The position numbers and the translations under genes were made by a program. A stretch of 58,201 nucleotides of DNA from Staphylococcus croceilyticus (GTDB lineage Bacteria > Bacillota > Bacilli > Staphylococcales > Staphylococcaceae), in assembly GCF_002902575.1 (NCBI RefSeq), contig NZ_PPRD01000145.1, forward strand, positions 1 through 58,201, in the 5' to 3' direction. This document shows positions 10,475 through 20,380 of this stretch, in pieces. Positions within the stretch are counted from its first letter, which is position 1. Every line of letters starts with the position of its first letter. Below the pieces are notes generated by a model. The model had not been told where the DNA came from and ran no database searches. It saw only the letters and a list, made by a program, of their open reading frames with translations.

Positions 10475-11403
10475 ACTAACGTTTTCCCAACTAGAGATTC
10501 TTGCACGCCGCTTAAGTAATTACTTACTAACATACGTTTTTTCCCTGCTAATTGAATATCTGTTAATGCTATAGCATCATCTGAGCCTGTACCAACTATA
10601 ATTGCTTTTTTAGTCGTTTCAATAATTTGGCCTGGTTCGCCTTTTTTACCTTCAATAATATGCGCAGCAAATAGTTTTAAGTTTGTGTCATTCATCTTAG
10701 TATAAGCTACTGGCCATGGCGATAATCCTCTAATGTGGTTATGAACATCTTGAGCTGATTTCGTCCAATCAATACGCTCATCTTCTCTGCTAATATTTGA
10801 AGCAAAGCTAGCCTTTGCATCATCTTGAGGTATGATATCATTTGTACCTTCAACAATTGAAGGTAATGTTTCTTTTAATAAATCGGCACCTAAGAAACTT
10901 AATTTGTCATGCATTGTGCCTACATTATCATCTTGCTCAATATCAATCGCTTTTTGAGAAATAATATTACCTGCATCTAATTTTTTCACCATATACATAA
11001 TAGTAATACCAGTTTGTTTCTCTCCATCAATAATCGCTTGATGAATTGGTGCGCCACCGCGATATTTTGGTAAAAGTGAGGCGTGGACATTGATCGCACC
11101 TTTTTTAGGTAAGTTTAATAAACTTTCAGGCAATAATTGGCCAAATGCAGCCGTTACAATTAAATCTGGCTCAAGACTCAATAATGTAGTTAGTTCTTCT
11201 GAATCTTTAAGTTTTTCAGGTTGATAAACAGGTATATCATGTGCTTGAGCTACTTTTTTAACTGGAGGTGGTGTTAACACACGTTTACGTCCAACTGGTC
11301 TATCTGGTTGGGTAACCACTGCGATAACCTCATGCTCTGCTATTAACATTTCTAATACTTTTGTTGAAAAATCGGGTGTTCCCATAAAAATTATTTTACT
11401 CAT
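10471..11403 (-). CDS. fmt: methionyl-tRNA formyltransferase
   Basis: Formylates initiator Met-tRNA using 10-formyl-tetrahydrofolate. The 310-aa protein has the N-terminal hydrolase fold, with [16 protein letters not shown] containing the active-site Asn/His and [12 protein letters not shown], and the C-terminal OB fold ending in VGKTLV. The start is uncertain: ATG at 11403 gives the usual [12 protein letters not shown] beginning, but an in-frame TTG at 11409 lies 6 nt from GGAGG while the ATG is 12 nt away. The gene begins inside the 3' end of the deformylase-like gene. Confidence 0.95.
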   Translation of the reverse strand: MSKIIFMGTPDFSTKVLEMLIAEHEVIAVVTQPDRPVGRKRVLTPPPVKKVAQAHDIPVYQPEKLKDSEELTTLLSLEPDLIVTAAFGQLLPESLLNLPKKGAINVHASLLPKYRGGAPIHQAIIDGEKQTGITIMYMVKKLDAGNIISQKAIDIEQDDNVGTMHDKLSFLGADLLKETLPSIVEGTNDIIPQDDAKASFASNISREDERIDWTKSAQDVHNHIRGLSPWPVAYTKMNDTNLKLFAAHIIEGKKGEPGQIIETTKKAIIVGTGSDDAIALTDIQLAGKKRMLVSNYLSGVQESLVGKTLV

Positions 11404-11884
11404 TTTCAAAATACGCCTCCACTTCTTCTTCAGTTAATACTTTTTTAGCACGTTCGGTAAATAATATGCCATTTAATTGATCAACGATGTGTAAAATCAT
11501 GCGCGCCACATCATCATAGGCAGTCAATTCTATTTTATTTCCTTCTAAATCATTACCTTCTACTGTAATCATTTTACTACGTTCTACTTCTGCATATACA
11601 CCAGGTAAATTTACAGAACCTTCTAAGTCGATTATTTTCTCAGCTGATTCAGATTTAATAACAGGATTTACAAGTTGTAATAAACCCTCCAATTCCATAT
11701 CAATCATCGCTACTTGCTTACTAATCCCTATTTGAGGCGCACTCAATGCAGAGGCTTCTTCAGCGTATAGCGTATCTTCTATATCTAAAAACAAATCTTT
11801 TAATACATCATCAAATTGTGTTATAGGTTGTGCTTTTTTAGTTAATACAGGATGCGTAGATTGGACTAATTTTTGTATCGCCAT
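11396..11884 (-). CDS. peptide deformylase-like protein, catalytic motifs lost
   Basis: By fold and position (upstream of fmt) this 162-aa protein is a peptide deformylase paralogue, but all three signature motifs are altered. Motif 1 (GxGLAAPQ) reads ASALSAPQ. Motif 2 (EGCLS) reads EGSVN, so the metal-binding Cys is replaced. Motif 3 (HExDH) reads HIVDQ, losing the catalytic Glu and the second His ligand. It should not bind iron or zinc or deformylate peptides. Staphylococci have a separate active Def elsewhere, and a degenerate def-like gene is known next to fmt in S. aureus. The reading frame is intact with a good ribosome binding site, so it may keep a non-catalytic role. Start ATG at 11884. 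Confidence 0.85.
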   Translation of the reverse strand: MAIQKLVQSTHPVLTKKAQPITQFDDVLKDLFLDIEDTLYAEEASALSAPQIGISKQVAMIDMELEGLLQLVNPVIKSESAEKIIDLEGSVNLPGVYAEVERSKMITVEGNDLEGNKIELTAYDDVARMILHIVDQLNGILFTERAKKVLTEEEVEAYFENE

Positions 11885-11985
11885 AATGTATGCTCCTCCT
11901 GAAAAAATTCATCATATAATTATAACTTAATTCAAATTGAATTGCGACCTTAGACTGAAATTAATACTGAATAGATTGTTATCAA

Positions 11986-12013
11986 TTGCATTTAAATTTG
12001 ATACGATTAAAAT
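11986..12013 (+). promoter_or_regulatory. candidate promoter of the TM2 protein gene
   Basis: TTGCAT at 11986-11991, 16 bp, then TAAAAT at 12008-12013, about 45 nt before the start codon. It is the best SigA match in this short divergent region. Confidence 0.45.
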
Positions 12014-12061
12014 AGAAAATGAGACGGAATTAAATATAAAAAGTTTGGAGGTGTTATTAAA

Positions 12062-12265
12062 ATGGAAGTAAATAAAATTATTTATATCGTTTTAGCATTA
12101 TTTTTAGGTAGCTTCGGTGTCCACAAGTTTTATGCTGGTAAAACGATGTCAGGCATTTTACATTTAGCTTTCTTCTGGACAGGTATTCCACATATCATCG
12201 CTATTATTAGTGCAATCTTAACATTATTCAGACCTGCCGATGAAAATGGTAACGTAGTAATGTAG
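12062..12265 (+). CDS. TM2 domain-containing small membrane protein
   Basis: A 67-aa membrane protein with two hydrophobic segments (about 6-23 and 30-56). The segment FLGSFGVHKFYAGKTMSGI is the TM2 family signature (G-x-x-G-x-H-x-F-Y). The function of TM2 proteins is unknown; they are two-helix hairpins in the cytoplasmic membrane. It has its own ribosome binding site (GGAGGTG, 8 nt before ATG), promoter and terminator. It is one of the few plus-strand genes and sits between the deformylase-like gene and priA. Confidence 0.9.
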   Translation: MEVNKIIYIVLALFLGSFGVHKFYAGKTMSGILHLAFFWTGIPHIIAIISAILTLFRPADENGNVVM

Positions 12266-12270
12266 ACTAT

Positions 12271-12588
12271 TTATAAAAAAGTTACGCCACAGAATATATA
12301 TTCTATGGCGTAACTTTTTTTATCTAATTTTATAGTAAACAAAATAATTGGTAGTAAAAGTGCTACGATACTTAATGATGTTATGATAATAAAGCGTATC
12401 TCATTCATATATATTTTATGAATTTCTTCTTTGATTTGAAAAAACATGTTTTGAATGGTCAAATTTAAACTTTTGTAATTACTATCTATTGTTTCATTTG
12501 AATTTTGTTCAAGATGATTAAATCTTGAATCAACATGTTCTTTAAATTCCTCAAATGCCTTGGTGCCGACGTATTTTTCTTCAACCAT
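12271..12588 (-). CDS. small coiled-coil protein with one membrane segment, function unknown
   Basis: I do not recognise the family. The 105-aa product (MVEEKYVGTKAFEEF...) has an N-terminal predicted helical region of about 55 residues with heptad-like spacing. One strong membrane segment follows (about 62-84, RFIIITSLSIVALLLPIILF). An ATG at 12597 touches the GGAGG ribosome binding site, so the ATG at 12588, 9 nt away, is the better start. The last 16 or so codons lie in the terminator hairpin shared with the convergent TM2 gene, and the stop TAA follows the T run. The architecture resembles small holin-associated or XhlA-like proteins, but that is only a resemblance. The upstream 190 bp hold no other gene. 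Confidence 0.65.
   Translation of the reverse strand: MVEEKYVGTKAFEEFKEHVDSRFNHLEQNSNETIDSNYKSLNLTIQNMFFQIKEEIHKIYMNEIRFIIITSLSIVALLLPIILFTIKLDKKSYAIEYIFCGVTFL
12275..12322. terminator. bidirectional terminator inside the end of the convergent small gene
   Basis: A long stem (GTTACGCCACAGAATATA against its near complement, one mismatch) is flanked by A and T runs. It terminates the TM2 gene on the plus strand and overlaps the last codons of the minus-strand gene. Confidence 0.92.
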
Positions 12589-12776
12589 AGCGGTCATCCT
12601 CCATTATTAAAGTGCCAAGTGCTTACAGTGATGTGTGTATTCTAGATGCTTTAATGACATAAATTAATTAATGGGTAAATTAAACATTGCGTTTTAGCGA
12701 CATTCTGCGCTCTAATTCAGATTACATTTTACACCTTGACGTAATTTTTATCTACCATAAAAACTCGACAATTTTA

Positions 12777-15185
12777 TCACATCATTATTTGAGGGTTGAT
12801 ATCAATTTTCAAGGATAATTTATCTTTCATATATGCTTCATGATAATAATCATCTAAATATTGCAACGCTTTAAGCAACTCTGGCTCACGTTTATATTTA
12901 ACAAGAATTTGGAACCGATGTTCATTATTAATACGCGCAATAGCGGCAGGAGATGGTCCTAGCACTAGAGCTTTATCGGTTAAATGTTGTAACAATACTT
13001 GATGAACGTGTTTTGACGCTTCCATTACTTTTTTCATATTTTTATGCGCAATAGTAAAATTAATTAAAAAGTAATATGGAGGATATTTTCCAATTTTTCG
13101 AAATTCCATTTCTTTTTGATAAAACGTTAAATAATCATTTTGTTGTACATCTTCAATAGCGTAGTGTGTCGGGTTATAGGTTTGAATGATAACTTTTCCA
13201 GGCTTTTCATGACGCCCTGCTCGACCTGACACTTGGGTTAATAATTGATATGTACGTTCACTTGCTCTGAAATCAGGTAAATTTAACATAGTATCGGCAT
13301 TAAGTACCCCTACCAATGTAATATTAGGATAGTCTAAGCCCTTCGCAATCATCTGCGTGCCTAGCAAGATATCACCTTTGCCCTTTTCAAAATCAGTAAG
13401 CAATTTCTCATGAGCACCTTTACGTGATGTCGTATCTACGTCCATACGAATAATACGTGCTTCTTCAAATTCCTGTTGTAAAATTTCTTCAACGCGTTGT
13501 GTCCCTGTTCCTACTTGGCGAATATGTGGACTCTCACAGTTAGGACATATATTAGGTGGCGTTTCTTGATAACCACAATAATGACACTTTAACTGATCCG
13601 TGGTTTTATGGTAGGTAAGCGATATATCGCAATGAGGACATTGAGGAACATAACCACAATCACGACATAACATAAATGACGCATATCCACGGCGATTTAA
13701 GAATAATACGATTTGTTCATTTTTATTCAATCGGTCTTGAATCGCCTCACGCAATTCATTTGAGAACATCGAACGGTTACCTGAACTTAATTCTTCTCGC
13801 ATATCAATGATATCAATTGAAGGTAATGCTTGTTGATTCACCCTAGTAGGCAATGTTAGAAGTTGATAAACATCCTTTTCAGCACGAGCATAAGATTCAA
13901 GACTTGGCGTTGCACTGCCTAACACTAAAGGACAATGATGATAACGACTGCGCCATTCGGCAATATCACGCGCATGGTAGCGTGGATAATCTTCTTGCTT
14001 ATAAGTTGATTCATGCTCCTCATCAATAATAATAATACCTAAGTTTTTAAAAGGCGCGAAAATACTTGAACGCGCACCTACACTTACTTGTGCTCTACCA
14101 TCTCTAATTTTTTGCCATTCATCATAACGTTCCCCATTTGATAAACCTGAATGAAGCACGGCAACATCATCACCAAAACGACGTTTGAAACGTAAAACCA
14201 TTTGGGGCGTTAAGGCAATTTCAGGTACTAACATCATAGCTTGTTGTCCTTTATTCAGCACCTCTTCAATTGTTTGTAGGTAAACTTCCGTCTTTCCTGA
14301 TCCAGTAACACCATGTAATAAGAAGGTACGCTGCTGTTCTTTGTCAATCGTTGCTTTGATTTGTTGAAAAGCCACTTCTTGTTCTTGAGTTAATGTCCGT
14401 TTATCTTCTCTTTCAAAAATACGGTCTGCAAATGGATCACGTTCAACTTCGGCATCATATTTTTCGATAAACCCTTTTTTCACAAGACTATCAATACTAG
14501 ATTTTGAAAATCCCATTTCTTCTAAATCTTTAAGAAAAACTGTCTTATGTTGTTCATCTAATAAGAAAGCATACACATCGTACTGTTTCATAGACTTTTC
14601 TAATAACGCTAGGATTTCATCAGGATTATACTCATCCAGAATGCGAACCGCTCTTTGCGTTTTTTTACTAGTATGTTGAGATAACAATGTTACTTCTTGA
14701 ACGATACCTTCTTTGAGTAAATGATTTAACACTGGCAAATGGTTATTTTTTTGCGCATCTTTATATTTATAATGTCCTCTGGAATCAAAATATTTTAAAA
14801 GGTCTTCTTCCATGTCATTATGTTTTACAACTTCAAATACTTTTGTATATTTTGCCTTAATTGCGCTAGGTAACATTGCTTCAAGGACAGAAATACTCTT
14901 AGACACATGCGAATAACTGAGCCATTCGCTTAATTGTATTAATTCAGGCGTTAATTCTGGACGTATATCTTGAACTTCTTTAATTTCTTTTAACCTTTGA
15001 ATGTCAATATCTTCACTTGGTTGTGACTGAATATCCATAACATAGCCTTGAATTGTTCGAGGCCCAAATGGAACGATAACTCTGACACCTACTTGTATAA
15101 ACGCTTCTAAATTTTTAGGTACGAGATAATCAAACTTAAAATCTACACTTTTGGAAGGTACATCTACAATGACCTTTGCAATCAT
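12777..15185 (-). CDS. priA: primosomal replication restart helicase PriA
   Basis: PriA is a 3'-5' superfamily-2 helicase that recognises stalled forks and reloads the replication machinery. The 802-aa protein has an N-terminal DNA-binding region and Walker A GVTGSGKTE at 292-300. The Walker B DEEH is at 388-391, and a zinc-binding insertion follows around residues 510-560 (CRDCGYVPQCPHC, then CHYC and CPNC), completed by the C-terminal helicase lobe. I chose the ATG at 15185, which overlaps the coaBC stop (TAATG) and is 5 nt from AGGTGG, over a GTG at 15194 that lies inside that ribosome binding site. Confidence 0.97.
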   Translation of the reverse strand: MIAKVIVDVPSKSVDFKFDYLVPKNLEAFIQVGVRVIVPFGPRTIQGYVMDIQSQPSEDIDIQRLKEIKEVQDIRPELTPELIQLSEWLSYSHVSKSISVLEAMLPSAIKAKYTKVFEVVKHNDMEEDLLKYFDSRGHYKYKDAQKNNHLPVLNHLLKEGIVQEVTLLSQHTSKKTQRAVRILDEYNPDEILALLEKSMKQYDVYAFLLDEQHKTVFLKDLEEMGFSKSSIDSLVKKGFIEKYDAEVERDPFADRIFEREDKRTLTQEQEVAFQQIKATIDKEQQRTFLLHGVTGSGKTEVYLQTIEEVLNKGQQAMMLVPEIALTPQMVLRFKRRFGDDVAVLHSGLSNGERYDEWQKIRDGRAQVSVGARSSIFAPFKNLGIIIIDEEHESTYKQEDYPRYHARDIAEWRSRYHHCPLVLGSATPSLESYARAEKDVYQLLTLPTRVNQQALPSIDIIDMREELSSGNRSMFSNELREAIQDRLNKNEQIVLFLNRRGYASFMLCRDCGYVPQCPHCDISLTYHKTTDQLKCHYCGYQETPPNICPNCESPHIRQVGTGTQRVEEILQQEFEEARIIRMDVDTTSRKGAHEKLLTDFEKGKGDILLGTQMIAKGLDYPNITLVGVLNADTMLNLPDFRASERTYQLLTQVSGRAGRHEKPGKVIIQTYNPTHYAIEDVQQNDYLTFYQKEMEFRKIGKYPPYYFLINFTIAHKNMKKVMEASKHVHQVLLQHLTDKALVLGPSPAAIARINNEHRFQILVKYKREPELLKALQYLDDYYHEAYMKDKLSLKIDINPQIMM

Positions 15186-16384
15186 TATTGCCACCTAGTT
15201 TCTAATTCATCTAAAATTTGTTGAGCTAATTGCACTTTTTTTCCTTTCTTTATATTATGCGTTTCACCATTTTTAAAATGCATTGTTAATTCATTATCAT
15301 CAGATTTGAAACCAATCGATTGGTCTCCTACATTATTTGAAATAATCACATCTGCATTTTTGCGTTTTAATTTATCTTGTGCGTATTGTTCAATATTTTG
15401 TGTTTCTGCAGCAAAACCTACTAAATATTGATGTGTTTTGTGTTCACCTAAATATTTTAGTATATCTTTAGTACGCTTAAATGTGACTGATAAATCCCCT
15501 TCTTGCTTCTTCATCTTATGATCTAACACTTGATTAGGCGTGTAATCTGACACTGCCGCTGCTTTCACTACAATATCTTGTTCATCATAACGTTGTGTTA
15601 CCGCTTGGAACATTTCTTCTGCGCTTTCAATATGAATCACTTCTACCCCAGTTGGATCTTCTAATTGAGTAGGACCAGTAACTAATGTTACATGTGCGCC
15701 ACGATCACGTAAGGCTTGAGCAATTGCAAACCCCATCTTTCCAGAAGAACGATTTGAGACAAAACGAACTGGGTCAATTACTTCTACTGTAGGTCCAGCT
15801 GTAACTAGTGCATGTTTACCAGTGAAGCTATTATTTTGAATGAGTTGTTGTTGTTTAAAATAGTCGTTAAGGACACTTACAATTTGTAACGGTTCTTCCA
15901 TTCTTCCTTTTGCGACATAACCGCACGCTAAGAAACCATCACCAGGCTCAATAAAGTGATAGCCATCTGATTTAAGCACCTCAATATTACGTTGCGTACG
16001 TGGATTCTCATACATATGCACATTCATCGCTGGCGCTATAAATTTAGGTGTTTCAGTAGCTAACAACGTAGACGTAACCATATCATCAGCAATGCCTACG
16101 CTCAATTTAGCAATAATATTGGCAGTAGCAGGTGCTATTATAATCGCGTCAGCCCAATCTCCTAGTGCCACATGTTGAATTTCTTGAGGATTCTCTTCTT
16201 TAAAAGTACTCGTATACACTGGATTTCTACCAATAGCTTGAAACGCTAAGGGTGTCACAAATTCTTGAGCATGATCTGTAAGCATAACTCTTACATCGTA
16301 ACCTGCTTGCGTTAACTTACTTGTTAAATCAATTGCTTTATAAGCTGCAATACCACCTGTTACGGCGAGTAGAATGTGTTTCAT
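15185..16384 (-). CDS. coaBC: bifunctional phosphopantothenoylcysteine decarboxylase/synthetase CoaBC
   Basis: Two steps of coenzyme A synthesis: CoaB joins cysteine to 4-phosphopantothenate and CoaC decarboxylates the product. The N-terminal flavoprotein CoaC domain (about 1-180) shows the active-site H71, PAMN at 118-121 and C154 in the lid motif ACGYVAKGR. The CoaB domain begins near 188 with GPTVEVIDPVRFVSNRSSGK. Length 399 aa is normal. It is translationally coupled to priA. Confidence 0.97.
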   Translation of the reverse strand: MKHILLAVTGGIAAYKAIDLTSKLTQAGYDVRVMLTDHAQEFVTPLAFQAIGRNPVYTSTFKEENPQEIQHVALGDWADAIIIAPATANIIAKLSVGIADDMVTSTLLATETPKFIAPAMNVHMYENPRTQRNIEVLKSDGYHFIEPGDGFLACGYVAKGRMEEPLQIVSVLNDYFKQQQLIQNNSFTGKHALVTAGPTVEVIDPVRFVSNRSSGKMGFAIAQALRDRGAHVTLVTGPTQLEDPTGVEVIHIESAEEMFQAVTQRYDEQDIVVKAAAVSDYTPNQVLDHKMKKQEGDLSVTFKRTKDILKYLGEHKTHQYLVGFAAETQNIEQYAQDKLKRKNADVIISNNVGDQSIGFKSDDNELTMHFKNGETHNIKKGKKVQLAQQILDELETRWQ

Positions 16385-16464
16385 AATCGGCTTTCTCCCT
16401 TACTTTTTCGATTATTAAATAAGTTTTTACATTAAATTAATTATACACAAATCAGTCGAATAAT

Positions 16465-16520
16465 TAAAAACACACACCCTAGTAAAATGAGTGGCTCATT
16501 TAATGTAAGGTGTGCGAATC
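16465..16520 (-). terminator. terminator between rpoZ and coaBC
   Basis: Imperfect long stem: CACACCTTA...TTAAATGAG pairs with CTCATTTTA...GGGTGTG on the minus strand, followed by GTTTTTAAT. It separates gmk-rpoZ from coaBC-priA. Confidence 0.8.
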
Positions 16521-16584
16521 TTTTTTATTATAGTCTCACAAATTAATACTAACTTATGACTTTAAAATTGTATAAACGTTAAAC

Positions 16585-16796
16585 TTATGCGTAAAAATCA
16601 TCTGGATATTCAGGTTCAATTTTACCGTTTGCAATTTCTTCTAATGCTTGGCCAACTGGTTTAGCTGAATGATAACCGTTTAGTAAAGCTGTTTCAGGTT
16701 TTTCATCTAATTCACGTGCACGCTTAGCTGCAGTCGTAGCAATTAAGTATTTTGAATTAATTTTTGATTGTAATTGATTTAAAGGTGGGTTTAACA

Positions 16797-16797
<1 letters not shown>
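16585..16797 (-). CDS. rpoZ: DNA-directed RNA polymerase omega subunit
   Basis: The 70-aa omega subunit assists RNA polymerase assembly. It has the family core INSKYLIATTAAKRARELD and the conserved position after gmk. Its start codon overlaps the gmk stop by one base (TAATG), so the two are co-translated. Confidence 0.96.
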
Positions 16798-17423
<626 letters not shown>

Positions 17424-17578
17424 TTACGACCTCTCTAAGCTATTCTTCTATTATTTAAATATAATATCACATTGAGGAATGAATTGTATAGAGTGTGAAC
17501 GACAAACTTAAATCATGACGCTATGATTTTACCATGTTACAATATAATGAATGAAAAAATTGAAGGTGGAAATTAATT

Positions 17579-19276
17579 ATGGCATACGATGGCTTATTTA
17601 CTAATAAAATGGTAGACTCACTACAATTTCTAGTTTCCGGTAGAATTCACAAAATTAATCAACCAGAAAATGACACAATAATTATGATTGTACGACAAAA
17701 TCGTAAAAACCATCATTTATTATTATCAATACATCCAAGCTTTTCAAGAATGCACTTAACTAATAAAAAATACGATAATCCTTTTGATCCACCTATGTTT
17801 GCACGTGTCTTTCGTAAACATTTAGAAGGTGGCATCGTGAAAGCAGTGCGCCAAATTGGAAATGACCGACGCGTAGAAATTGACGTTGAAAGTAAAGATG
17901 AAATTGGTGATACGATTTATCGTACTGTCATTCTTGAAATAATGGGTAAACACAGTAACCTCATTTTAGTAGATGATAATTATAAAATTATTGAAGGATT
18001 TAAACATCTGACACCTAACACTAACCAATATCGTACAGTAATGCCTGGCTTCCAATATGAAGCGCCTCCTACACAAAATAAACTTAATCCGTTTGAAATG
18101 GATGGACAAGAAGCATTAAAGCACATTGATTTTAATAGTGGTAAAATTGCAAGACAATTACTTACTACATTTGAAGGCTTTAGTCCTTTAATTACAAATG
18201 AAATTGTAGACCGTTATCAATTTATGACTTCTGACACATTACCTAAAGCATACGATGAAGTAATGGAACAAATAGATCAGGAACCTGTACCCATTTTCCA
18301 TAAAAATCATGAAACTGGTAAAGAAGATTTCTACTTTATGAAACTTAAACAATTCCAAGATGATGCCGTGATCTATGACTCATTACACGAATTGTTAGAT
18401 CGTTTCTATGATGCGCGTGGCGAACGTGAAAGAGTAAAACAACGTGCAAATGATTTAGTACGTTTTGTTCAACAACAACTTCAAAAGCAACAACATAAGT
18501 TAAATAAATTGATTGAGGAATATGAAGGTGCGAAAGATAAAGATACGCAACAATTATATGGGGAGCTTATTACGGCAAATATTTACCGTATTAAACAAGG
18601 TGATGAGTCTGTCACTGCGCTAAATTATTATACTAATGATGAAGTGACGATTCCTTTAAATCCAACGAAGTCTCCTTCAGTGAATGCGCAATATTATTAT
18701 AAACAATATAACCGCATGAAAACACGTGAACGAGAACTTGACCATCAGATTAAATTAACACGTGAAAATATTGATTACTTCGCTAATATTGAACAACAAC
18801 TAGAACATATTACAGTAAATGAGATAGATGATATTAGAGATGAATTAGCTGAACAAGGTTTTATGAAGCAGCGTAAAAATGTTAAGAAGAAGAAAAATGA
18901 AAAGATTCAACTTCAAACGTATCTTTCAACCGATGGAGATACGATATTAGTTGGTAAAAACAATAAGCAAAATGACTATTTAACTAATCGTAAAGCGCAA
19001 AAATCTCATATTTGGTTCCATACGAAGGATATACCAGGCTCTCATGTGGTTATTTTAAATGATGCGCCTAGTGAGGAAACAATTAAAGAAGCAGCAATGA
19101 TAGCGGGCTACTTCTCTAAAGCTGGTAATTCTGGACAAATACCAGTAGACTATACTGAAATTCGAAATGTTCATAAACCTTCAGGTGCGAAACCTGGTTT
19201 TGTCACGTATGATAATCAAAAAACACTTTTTGCCACACCTGATTACGATAAAATTCAAAACATGAAACAGAAATAA
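17579..19276 (+). CDS. rqcH: ribosome quality control protein RqcH (NEMF/NFACT family)
   Basis: RqcH binds stalled 50S subunits with peptidyl-tRNA and adds C-terminal alanine tails that mark the nascent chain for degradation. The family was first annotated in staphylococci as a fibronectin-binding protein (FbpA-like). The 565-aa protein has an N-terminal NFACT-N domain with the functional NDRR motif (D96-R97), helix-hairpin-helix and long coiled-coil regions (about 270-430), and an NFACT-R domain containing IWFHTKDIPGSHVV. It starts at ATG with AAGGTGG upstream and is monocistronic on the plus strand, ending at a terminator. Confidence 0.95.
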   Translation: MAYDGLFTNKMVDSLQFLVSGRIHKINQPENDTIIMIVRQNRKNHHLLLSIHPSFSRMHLTNKKYDNPFDPPMFARVFRKHLEGGIVKAVRQIGNDRRVEIDVESKDEIGDTIYRTVILEIMGKHSNLILVDDNYKIIEGFKHLTPNTNQYRTVMPGFQYEAPPTQNKLNPFEMDGQEALKHIDFNSGKIARQLLTTFEGFSPLITNEIVDRYQFMTSDTLPKAYDEVMEQIDQEPVPIFHKNHETGKEDFYFMKLKQFQDDAVIYDSLHELLDRFYDARGERERVKQRANDLVRFVQQQLQKQQHKLNKLIEEYEGAKDKDTQQLYGELITANIYRIKQGDESVTALNYYTNDEVTIPLNPTKSPSVNAQYYYKQYNRMKTRERELDHQIKLTRENIDYFANIEQQLEHITVNEIDDIRDELAEQGFMKQRKNVKKKKNEKIQLQTYLSTDGDTILVGKNNKQNDYLTNRKAQKSHIWFHTKDIPGSHVVILNDAPSEETIKEAAMIAGYFSKAGNSGQIPVDYTEIRNVHKPSGAKPGFVTYDNQKTLFATPDYDKIQNMKQK

Positions 19277-19286
19277 GAAAACGTAA

Positions 19287-19328
19287 AATGATCCACGTTA
19301 TAAATTGCTTATAACGTGGATTATTTTA
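19287..19328 (+). terminator. terminator of rqcH
   Basis: Stem ATCCACGTTATAA/TTATAACGTGGAT with a 5-nt loop, followed by TATTTTATG; also foldable in the other direction (ATTTTACG). Confidence 0.85.
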
Positions 19329-19338
19329 TGTCTATTTG

Positions 19339-19642
19339 TAAAGGCGTTCTTTGATAGGTACTCACTCATTTAAGTTGCTAAGCTTTCCAGGGGTGCCGTC
19401 TCTAAAGCAGTTCTTAAATGGATCATCATTTCACTTAAGTTGAGACGCTTGCCTAGGGGGCTGGGTCGACCCAAGGTCTTGTAAAATAGTTCTTAGGTAG
19501 ATATTCACTTGTTTAAGTTGTTGCGCTTTCCGGTGGGAAAGGCTCAAGCCTGTAGTCTTGAGGCGCTTTCTTTTCCACCAGGAGTCTTCACAACTTCACT
19601 TCGTAATCTACCTTAGAACTACTTACGTAAGTGTTTGAACAC
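19339..19642. repeat. composite intergenic repeat, copy 1 (modules A-B-C plus palindrome)
   Basis: Non-coding and more GC-rich than its surroundings. Three consecutive modules each begin with a variant of GTTCTTAGATAGATA-TCACT...TTAAGTTG and continue with a G-rich core. Module A (about 19343-19406) contains AAGCTTTCCAGGGGTGCCG, module B (about 19407-19485) contains GCTTGCCTAGGGGGCTGGG, and module C (about 19486-19560) contains GTGGGAAAGGCTCAAGCC. The start of module C (TAGTTCTTAGGTAGAT) can pair with ATCTACCTTAGAACTA at 19605-19620. The palindrome CGTAAGTGTT-TG-AACACTTACG at 19625-19646 closes the element. The same modules recur at 31480-31940 in a different order. Confidence 0.75.
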
Positions 19643-19887
19643 TTACGTTCATCAATAACTCTAAATTCCTTAGGCGTCACACAACATCATTCGTAGTTTA
19701 TCTTTAGAATTTCTTACATAAGTGCATAGCACTTATGTTTATTAATAATCAACATAAGAGTCTCCGTATCTACGTTTCACTATCTATCTTAAAACTACTA
19801 CTTACTAAGTATCTTACGATTACTTTTCATTACTCATTTAAAAAATTTTTTCTTTAAGTATATAAAGTATTTCCTTAAATTTATATA
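19643..19887. other. remainder of the rqcH-VOC gene gap
   Basis: No gene seen. A diverged copy of the palindrome lies at 19709-19738 (CATAAGTGC-ATA-GCACTTATG), preceded by TTTAGAATTTCTTA as in the other copies. The rest is AT-rich. Confidence 0.55.
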
Positions 19888-19943
19888 TAAAAAGGCACTG
19901 CGTAAATTTATATATTGCTAAACAAATTTACGCAGTGCCATGT
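19888..19943 (-). terminator. terminator of the VOC-family gene
   Basis: Perfect 16-bp stem GGCACTGCGTAAATTT/AAATTTACGCAGTGCC with a run of T on the minus strand. Confidence 0.92.
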
Positions 19944-19975
19944 AATTTAATGTGAAATTTTATCAATAGAATAAT

Positions 19976-20380
19976 TTATTTTTCTGGTAATGCGAGTTGG
20001 AAGCTCACGCCAAATTTATCTTGTACCCAAGCGAATTCTCTGAACGGTGGCATTGCCGTTTTAGGCATTAAAATAGCACCTTCTTTTTTCAATCCGCTAA
20101 ATAAACGTTCCATTTCCATTGCATTATCTACAGTAATATATAGCGAAATGGATGGGTTCATAGGTATCTCTTCACCATTATCAGCATCAATAGCCATAAA
20201 CACTTGACCATTCAATGTAAAAATAGAATGTTGCACTGTACCTGGGACGCCTGGTCCTTCCTCTCCATATTTAACCATAGTTAGAATTTCACTATTTTCA
20301 AATAGGCTTGTATATAAATTAATCGCCTCTTCAGCTTGATTATTAAACATTAAAAATGTTGTTATTTTAGGTATTTCCAT
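19976..20380 (-). CDS. VOC family protein (PhnB / 3-demethylubiquinone methyltransferase-like fold)
   Basis: A 134-aa protein of the vicinal oxygen chelate (glyoxalase/bleomycin resistance) superfamily, in the PhnB-like subgroup. It has the beginning ITTFLMFNNQAEEAINLYTS, the middle HSIFTLNGQVFMAIDA, and the end REFAWVQDKFGVSFQLAL. Members are homodimeric metal-dependent enzymes or binding proteins, and the substrate cannot be told from sequence; the ubiquinone name is inherited and unlikely in Staphylococcus. It is monocistronic: it has a ribosome binding site GGGGG, a start at ATG 20380 and its own terminator. Confidence 0.85.
   Translation of the reverse strand: MEIPKITTFLMFNNQAEEAINLYTSLFENSEILTMVKYGEEGPGVPGTVQHSIFTLNGQVFMAIDADNGEEIPMNPSISLYITVDNAMEMERLFSGLKKEGAILMPKTAMPPFREFAWVQDKFGVSFQLALPEK

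Noticed and set aside
19339..19642. Repeats as a CRISPR array
   Set aside because: Modules are long, differ from each other and lack identical short repeats with unique spacers or cas genes nearby.
19976..20380. Bleomycin or fosfomycin resistance protein
   Set aside because: The VOC fold is shared, but the sequence is of the PhnB-like subgroup and lacks context or motifs of resistance proteins.
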